Below, one piece after another: positions 43,803 through 47,815 of a stretch of DNA of 47,815 nucleotides. Source of the stretch: Oscillospiraceae bacterium Zagget6 (lineage in GTDB: Bacteria > Bacillota > Clostridia > Oscillospirales > Oscillospiraceae); the NCBI GenBank assembly GCA_001941075.1, contig MSHH01000045.1, positions 1 to 47,815 of the forward strand, written 5' to 3'. A model generated the notes under the pieces. The model did no database searches. It worked only from the letters and a program-made list of their open reading frames with translations, and was not told the origin of the DNA. How positions within the stretch are numbered: the first letter of the stretch is position 1; each line of letters starts with the position of its first letter. A program made the position numbers and the translations under genes.

Positions 43803-43831
43803 TTGACAAATTCCCAAAAGGCGGTTATACT
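43803..43831 (+). promoter_or_regulatory. tracrRNA promoter, consensus sigma-A type
   Basis: TTGACA (43803-43808), 17 bases, TATACT (43826-43831) on the plus strand. It begins 17 bases before the cas9 start codon, so it diverges from, and overlaps the 5' leader of, cas9. Confidence 0.88.
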
Positions 43832-43837
43832 GATTCT

Positions 43838-43957
43838 GTCATAACTACCATCTATGACAACACGACGCGTTCAAATACGGCGTTGCCAAACTCGTTGGGG
43901 TTTCCCAGCTTCGCAGTGTGCGAACATGAGGCTTGCTTCGGCAAGCCTTTTTGTTTT
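43838..43957 (+). ncRNA. tracrRNA
   Basis: The anti-repeat CTACCATCTATGACAACAC continuing to GTTCAAAT (43842-43876) is complementary to the CRISPR repeat with bulges where expected: the last six bases pair with GTTTGA of the repeat, and the upper stem pairs through ACAACAC. Next comes a nexus hairpin GGC-GTT-GCC, then GGG-GTTT-CCC, TTCGCA-GTG-TGCGAA, and a terminator stem GGCTTGC-TTCG-GCAAGCC with TTTTT (43930-43952). It starts from the promoter at 43803-43831. It guides Cas9 and, with RNase III, matures crRNAs from both arrays. Confidence 0.92.
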
Positions 43958-43960
43958 TTT

Positions 43961-44111
43961 TGTCACCATTGTCATTTTAACAGTTTTTTCTGATTGCTGC
44001 AACCTGTTTTTTGTGATTTATAACATCTCGGTCTAAAAATTTCCTTCTGGGAACACACAGGGGTAAAATGTCAGCCGGTGAGGTGGCCTCATTCAACTCC
44101 GGTTTCTTCAA
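43961..44111. other. Spacer DNA between tracrRNA and array 2
   Basis: AT-rich; I see no gene or repeat here. Confidence 0.5.
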
Positions 44112-44156
44112 AAAAGTGGGCTTGGGGAACGTCTTTCGCTCTCCAAGCCCACTTTT
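44112..44156 (-). terminator. Terminator of CRISPR array 2 (bidirectional hairpin)
   Basis: AAAAGTGGGCTTGG and CCAAGCCCACTTTT are perfect 14-bp arms around a 17-base loop; T-runs on both strands. It lies 12 bases beyond the last repeat, in the direction of array transcription. Confidence 0.85.
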
Positions 44157-44168
44157 CAGGCGACAGTC

Positions 44169-44336
44169 GTATTTGTACCATCTAAAACAACACAACTCTC
44201 AAACACATCGATTCCGATGAACTTACGGAAATGTGTTTTGCTACCATCTAAAACAACACAACTCTCAAACGCATGGTTGTCCTGGCCTCCTAAGTTCAAA
44301 GTTTTGCTACCATCTAAAACAACACAACTCTCAAAC
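44169..44336 (-). CRISPR. CRISPR array 2: three 36-base repeats, two 30-base spacers
   Basis: Same repeat as array 1. Repeats: 44301-44336 and 44235-44270 (exact) and 44169-44204 (last, with GTATTTG at its outer end instead of GTTTTGC). Spacers: 44271-44300 and 44205-44234; neither is shared with array 1. The leader (44337 onward) is the same as that of array 1 for 39 bases, ending in ATTTGAG at the repeat. Transcribed toward lower coordinates. Confidence 0.96.
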
Positions 44337-44375
44337 CTCAAATTGAGAGACAACGCCACGACACAACGCAGTGTT
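44337..44375 (-). promoter_or_regulatory. Leader of CRISPR array 2, proximal part
   Basis: Identical to the leader of array 1 over these 39 bases; farther out the two are similar but diverged. Confidence 0.85.
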
Positions 44376-44403
44376 GTTTGAGAGGCAGCTTCCTTGCAAA
44401 ACT

Positions 44404-44432
44404 ATTATAGCACAGTAAGCAGCCGTTTGCAA
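44404..44432 (-). promoter_or_regulatory. Promoter of CRISPR array 2
   Basis: Minus strand TTGCAA (44427-44432), 17 bases, TATAAT (44404-44409). The left end of the insertion sequence begins 18 bases beyond the -35 box, so the core promoter is kept. Confidence 0.78.
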
Positions 44433-44449
44433 CCCTGATTCTTGCTTAT

Positions 44450-45633
44450 GCACGGAAATCAATTTTGTAGCCAACGCTTGTGGAAGGTGCTAAAATAGGG
44501 TTATGAAGAAGGAACTGCTGCAAGACTTTTTTGAAGAAGTCGAAACGACAAGAGAATATGACGGATATTACTACAGCATATCCGAAGCAATCAGCATTGT
44601 AGTATTAGGCAGCCTTTGCGGGTTGAAAAACGTCAGCCAGATCCATCAATGGGCGGATAGCGACAGAACACGGGAATTTTTGAAGGAGAAATTCGGAATA
44701 GAGCGCATTCCGTGCTATTATTGGCTGCTCACACTGCTAAAAATGGTAAAACCAGAATCTCTGAATCGGTGCTTGATCAAGTGGGCAGCGAAGATGCTTC
44801 CTGAAAATCGAGCTGGACTGACCCTCTCTGTAGATGGGAAAACAGTGCGTTCCACAGAGAAAATGAAGAACTACACGCATCCGCTGCACGTTGTCAGTGC
44901 GCAACTGTCCGAATTGGGTATTACGTTTGCAAGTAAGAGTGTTGGCGGAAAAAGCAACGAAATACCAGCGGTACAGGAACTATTAAAGGAACTGGATATT
45001 GCAGGATGTCTGGTTGTGGCAGATGCACTGAACTGTCAAAGGGAGACAGCTAAAGTTGTCATAGAAGGAAATGCAGATTATCTTCTGAGCGTAAAAGCAA
45101 ATCAGCCCGCATTGATGCAGGAGATTGAAGACTACGTTCAGGACGATTCATTACGCAATGAAATGGAGACGCAGAGCCACGCAGAGAAAAATCGTGAAAG
45201 AATAGAAAAGCGCACAGCGTTTGTTGCATACGACATTGATTGGCTCAGTGGGAAAGAAAAATGGGAGGGAATTGTATGTATCGGAGCAATTCAAACAAAA
45301 TTGGAAACCTATTCAGGAAAAACATCAGAATGGCATTACTATATTTCCAGCCGCCAGCTGAGTGCGGATGAGTTGTTGCACCACGCCCGCATGGAGTGGG
45401 CAGTGGAAACGATGCATTGGCTGCTGGATGTGCATTTCAGTGAGGATTATTTTCGAGTTGCCAATCAAACCATTCAGGAAAATATGAATATGCTGCGCAA
45501 ATTTGTACTGAGCCTGGTGAAACAATACAAAGCAAAAGCATCCTCAAAGCAGGCTATGTCCAAGCTTATGTTTGATTGCCTCCTCCAGCCTCAGACTATT
45601 TTGCGCATCCTTTCTCAAAATTGATTTCCGTGC
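44450..45633 (+). mobile_element. ISAs1-family insertion sequence
   Basis: Perfect 18-bp terminal inverted repeats: GCACGGAAATCAATTTTG at 44450-44467 and its reverse complement at 45616-45633. One transposase gene fills the element. No clear target duplication is visible (left flank TTGCTTAT, right flank CCCTTAGT). It lies directly upstream of CRISPR array 2. Confidence 0.88.
44503..45624 (+). CDS. ISAs1-family DDE transposase
   Basis: A 373-residue transposase. The DDE residues are Asp111 (LSVDGKTVR), Asp174 (VVADALNCQ) and Glu302 (WAVETMHWLLDVHFSED). The N-terminal part with IVVLGSLCGLKNVSQIHQWA is typical of the ISAs1 group. The frame is complete and the termini are intact, so it may still be active. 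Its stop codon lies inside the right inverted repeat. Confidence 0.93.
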   Translation: MKKELLQDFFEEVETTREYDGYYYSISEAISIVVLGSLCGLKNVSQIHQWADSDRTREFLKEKFGIERIPCYYWLLTLLKMVKPESLNRCLIKWAAKMLPENRAGLTLSVDGKTVRSTEKMKNYTHPLHVVSAQLSELGITFASKSVGGKSNEIPAVQELLKELDIAGCLVVADALNCQRETAKVVIEGNADYLLSVKANQPALMQEIEDYVQDDSLRNEMETQSHAEKNRERIEKRTAFVAYDIDWLSGKEKWEGIVCIGAIQTKLETYSGKTSEWHYYISSRQLSADELLHHARMEWAVETMHWLLDVHFSEDYFRVANQTIQENMNMLRKFVLSLVKQYKAKASSKQAMSKLMFDCLLQPQTILRILSQN

Positions 45634-45685
45634 CCCTTAGTGTAGCCTCGAAATTTTTGCTTTTTCGAGTGTCTACTCTAAGGGG
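45633..45685. other. Long hairpin adjoining the right end of the insertion sequence
   Basis: CCCCTTAG-GTAG-CTCGAAA on one side pairs with TTTCGAG-CTAC-CTAAGGGG on the other with small mismatches, around a T-rich loop. It overlaps the last base of the IS. It may be the target into which the element moved, or the end of an older element. Confidence 0.5.
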
Positions 45686-45933
45686 ACTATATCACCCTGG
45701 AGAGATCCGGGGCTTTTTAACCCACAATTTAACCCATTTCAAAAACACAGGATGAAATCAGACGAACCGAAAAGAGGAAAAAGTTATAGGGATTTCTGTA
45801 ATTTTGGAACACTATAGAGCAGGACGAAACTAGATAAAAGTGAGGTTCTACATATTATTATATTGAAGAGAAAAGCTGTCCTGCTATTCGAGCAAGGCAG
45901 CTCTCTCTATTTTTCAGAAAGGATTTGGAAGTT
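45686..45933. other. Gap upstream of the integrase
   Basis: Contains TTTAACCCA twice with a 12-base period (45716-45736), possibly related to the TTGGGGTAAA doublets elsewhere when read on the other strand. A terminator-like hairpin, AGCTGTCCTGCT...AGCAAGGCAGCT, with a following CTATTTTTC lies at 45874-45911, just before the integrase ribosome site. No gene is supported. Confidence 0.45.
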
Positions 45934-47361
45934 ATGGCAAAACGCAGAAGAGATGGTGAGGGGACCATCCGTCAAAAATCTCCTAACTGTTGGGAAGTGA
46001 GAGTTCCCGGTGCAATCGACTTTGCAACAGGAGATTCTGTGCGTATTTCCCGATATACCTCAACGAAGAAAGAAGCCGTTCAACTGCTGCACCGTCTGCA
46101 ATATGAATTGGATATCAACAATCGTCAGGTAAGCGATATTACCCTCGGTGAATGGTTGGATCTCTGGCTGGAAACCTATATGAAAACTACGCTCAAACGC
46201 TCCACCTATAACAGCTATGCAAGCTACGCGAAGAATCACTTTAAGCCCGCGCTGGGTTCCATCCGTCTGGAGGATTTGACGACAAGGACTCTTCAGCAGT
46301 TCTACAACTACAAGATTGAAACAGAATACCTTGCCCCCAAGACCATCCGAAACCTGAATCTGTATCTGCACAAGGCACTGTCTCAAGCACAGCGGGAAGG
46401 GCTCATCTCCTTTAATCCGGCAGGTGAGGTGAATATTCCTCATACTGCACGGCCTAAAATTACCGTTCTGACTAGGGACCAGCAATACTTGCTGATTCGA
46501 GCCAGCTATCAGCACCGTTATGGTGTGTTCATCCGGCTGGACCTGATGACCGGTCTGCGGTTGGGAGAACTGTTGGGTCTGCGCTGGGTGGACATCGACT
46601 TTCGGGCAAGCGTCCTGCACGTCAACCAAACGTTGAACCGTCTGCAAATTCCCAACCTCCCTGATAACTACGACGGGCCTCGCACGGAAATTGTAATCCA
46701 GGCACCTAAAAGTGAAAACTCGGCTCGTGCGGTTCCTCTTCTGCCGCAGGCTATCCAGGATTTAATGCGCTGGCGCAAGGTTCAGGAGGCAGATAAACAG
46801 ACTGCCGGTGATTTGTACCACGACAGCGGTTTTATCGTCACCAATTCATTGGGTGGTTACATCGAACCCCGCACCTTCAAGGACTATTACAACCAGATTT
46901 TGAAACTTGCCGGACTTCCCCATGTGACATTCTATGCACTCCGCCATACCTTTGCCACCAGAGCTGTAGAGCAGGGGATGGATGAAAAGACGCTATCCAC
47001 AATTCTTGGCCACGCCTCAACTTCTTTCACGATGGATATCTATACCCACGTCCTGGACGATCACAAGCAGGAGGAAATGAAACTGATGGAAGACCTGTTC
47101 GATCCCAGTCAATTCACTACTCAGGCATCCTCTTATCCTGTTTTGGTCACAGCCACACCAGAGGGATATTCGTTTGCACCGCCTGACTTTCCTGTGATAC
47201 AGTTGACCGCCTCCACAGTAGAAAATGGAATTGCCCAAATTACAAACTGCCTTCACGAGGAGTTGGCAACCAGCCTCTTTCCGCCAAATGCAAGTCCGCT
47301 GACAGAAATTGCGCTTACTCCAGGCCAATTTGTGGTGCAATGTGTGCTGCAAGAAGCATGA
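45934..47361 (+). CDS. Tyrosine recombinase/integrase of an integrative element
   Basis: A 475-residue integrase. Arm-binding N-terminal part: GEGTIRQKSPNCWEVRVPG. SAM-like core-binding domain about 60-160: TLGEWLDLWLETYMKTTLKRSTYNSY. Catalytic domain with Arg209 (TGLRLGELLGLRW), box II FYALRHTFATR (Arg337, with Tyr334 where the first catalytic His is usual), His360 (ILGHAS) and nucleophile Tyr370 (MDIYTHV). Beyond Tyr370 there are about 105 more residues with no recognised domain. AAAGGA lies ten bases before ATG at 45934; the earlier TTG at 45925 is less likely. No excisionase gene is nearby. Paired repeats downstream may be its arm sites. Confidence 0.93.
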   Translation: MAKRRRDGEGTIRQKSPNCWEVRVPGAIDFATGDSVRISRYTSTKKEAVQLLHRLQYELDINNRQVSDITLGEWLDLWLETYMKTTLKRSTYNSYASYAKNHFKPALGSIRLEDLTTRTLQQFYNYKIETEYLAPKTIRNLNLYLHKALSQAQREGLISFNPAGEVNIPHTARPKITVLTRDQQYLLIRASYQHRYGVFIRLDLMTGLRLGELLGLRWVDIDFRASVLHVNQTLNRLQIPNLPDNYDGPRTEIVIQAPKSENSARAVPLLPQAIQDLMRWRKVQEADKQTAGDLYHDSGFIVTNSLGGYIEPRTFKDYYNQILKLAGLPHVTFYALRHTFATRAVEQGMDEKTLSTILGHASTSFTMDIYTHVLDDHKQEEMKLMEDLFDPSQFTTQASSYPVLVTATPEGYSFAPPDFPVIQLTASTVENGIAQITNCLHEELATSLFPPNASPLTEIALTPGQFVVQCVLQEA

Positions 47362-47379
47362 AGGCATTTTGAACTTTTT

Positions 47380-47409
47380 TACCCCGAAGTAGAGCACTAC
47401 TCCGGGGTA
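47380..47409. other. Hairpin after the integrase gene
   Basis: TACCCCGAAGTAG and CTACTCCGGGGTA form a near-perfect stem. No T-run follows on the plus strand, so termination is uncertain. Confidence 0.5.
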
Positions 47410-47423
47410 AATAGCTCATGTAT

Positions 47424-47439
47424 GGCCATATTTGGGCCA
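47424..47439. repeat. GGCCA doublet, possible integrase arm site 1
   Basis: ATGGCCATATTTGGGCCA: GGCCA at 47424-47428 and 47435-47439, an 11-base period, 63 bases after the integrase stop. Confidence 0.5.
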
Positions 47440-47537
47440 CATCATTTTTATTTTTTGAAACAATCCAAATCATTTTATTAAAAAAGTTCTATTTTTAACG
47501 GTTTGCAGCAACTATTCGCCACTTTTTAAAAAATTGC

Positions 47538-47557
47538 TTGGGCCATTCTTGGGCCAT
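47538..47557. repeat. TTGGGCCAT doublet, possible integrase arm site 2
   Basis: TTGGGCCAT at 47538-47546 and again at 47549-47557, an 11-base period; same core as the doublet at 47424. Confidence 0.6.
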
Positions 47558-47661
47558 AAAACAGCTTATTTTCAAGAAATTCCCATTCGAAACACGCTAA
47601 AAAGTAAAGGAAAAACTCTGAAACCATCAGATTTCAGAACTTTTTGGTTCTATAATAAATG

Positions 47662-47690
47662 TTGGGATCAGGTAAAGCACCTGGCCCCAA
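47662..47690. other. Hairpin near the probable left end of the last insertion sequence
   Basis: TTGGG-CAGGT-AAAGC-ACCTG-CCCAA with small mismatches, about 80 bases before the transposase start. It may mark the boundary between the integrative element and the insertion sequence. Confidence 0.4.
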
Positions 47691-47772
47691 ATTCACAAAA
47701 AAAGGTTGAGCATAGAGAAAAAATCCGTTACTATTATGTGGTACCCCTACCGAATAGAAAGGAAGATCCTCT

Positions 47773-47815
47773 ATGCCCAACAAAGATTATACTACAGAGA
47801 TTCTCAATTTGGAAG
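47773..47815 (+). CDS. ISL3-family transposase, 5' fragment at the window edge
   Basis: The frame begins MPNKDYTTEILNLE and runs off the window. The DYTTxxLNL pattern is the usual start of ISL3-type transposases in Bacillota. AAAGGAAGATCC precedes ATG. Only 14 codons are visible, so the family call is by resemblance. Confidence 0.6.
   Translation, partial: MPNKDYTTEILNLE

Noticed and set aside
39110-44300. CRISPR self-targeting inside the window
   Set aside because: By eye none of the four spacers matches other sequence here; a computed search was not possible.
45700-45725. tRNA fragment as attachment site near GATCCGGGGCTTTTT
   Set aside because: No T-loop or acceptor pairing could be made; it is not a tRNA end.

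Overview
The window looks like a chromosomal segment of a gut-type Gram-positive anaerobe of the Clostridia, probably Oscillospiraceae-like. This is inferred from lipoprotein and Shine-Dalgarno style, the mannan locus layout and the streptococcal/clostridial kind of type II CRISPR; no rRNA or tRNA gene is present to confirm it. Almost everything from position 1 to 37.7 kb is on the minus strand. The right end (38-47.8 kb) is an accessory region with a decayed gene, CRISPR-Cas9, insertion sequences and an integrase.

Region 1 (1-17.1 kb). Two direct copies of an AAA-ATPase/PD-(D/E)XK gene, the left one broken by one nonsense codon, bracket a catabolic cluster. The cluster holds a LacI regulator, an M29-like metalloenzyme, a branched-chain-type ABC importer (livJHMGF), an AroE-like dehydrogenase, a zinc alcohol dehydrogenase, an Ldh2-type oxidoreductase and a class V PLP enzyme. 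A repeated site, TTACTCGTGTTT, lies at the regulator promoter and twice near the operon promoter. A ThrE-type amino-acid exporter reads the other way. The substrate is unknown.

Region 2 (17.2-37.7 kb) is a complete beta-mannan utilisation locus read right to left: LacI regulator, lipoprotein binding protein, two permeases, GH130_2 and GH130_1 mannoside phosphorylases, a 2-epimerase, a YesL-like membrane protein, GH36 alpha-galactosidase, phosphosugar mutase, SGNH acetylesterase, mannose-6-phosphate isomerase, a small membrane protein and a large secreted GH26 mannanase. The logic is outside cleavage by GH26, import by ABC, removal of galactose and acetyl groups, epimerisation and phosphorolysis to mannose 1-phosphate, then conversion to glycolysis. 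A consensus promoter with a perfect 20-bp palindrome just downstream begins the structural operon. Two small repeat families have entered coding sequence here: one as in-frame peptide insertions in YesL and GH130_1, the other supplying the stop codons of two genes.

Region 3 (38.0-47.8 kb) starts with a frameshifted and truncated amidoligase-like gene cut by a 140-bp dispersed repeat also found at 15.2 kb. Next is a type II CRISPR-Cas locus with intact cas9, a tracrRNA with a consensus promoter, and two minimal arrays (three repeats, two spacers each) flanking cas9. The two arrays have the same leader and related terminal repeats. The adaptation genes have collapsed into one 126-codon ORF that joins pieces of cas1 to what looks like the tail of csn2. 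An ISAs1-family element sits immediately upstream of the second array. A tyrosine integrase with an unusual box II and a long C-terminal extension follows, with paired 11-bp-period repeats downstream, and the window ends in the first codons of an ISL3-like transposase.
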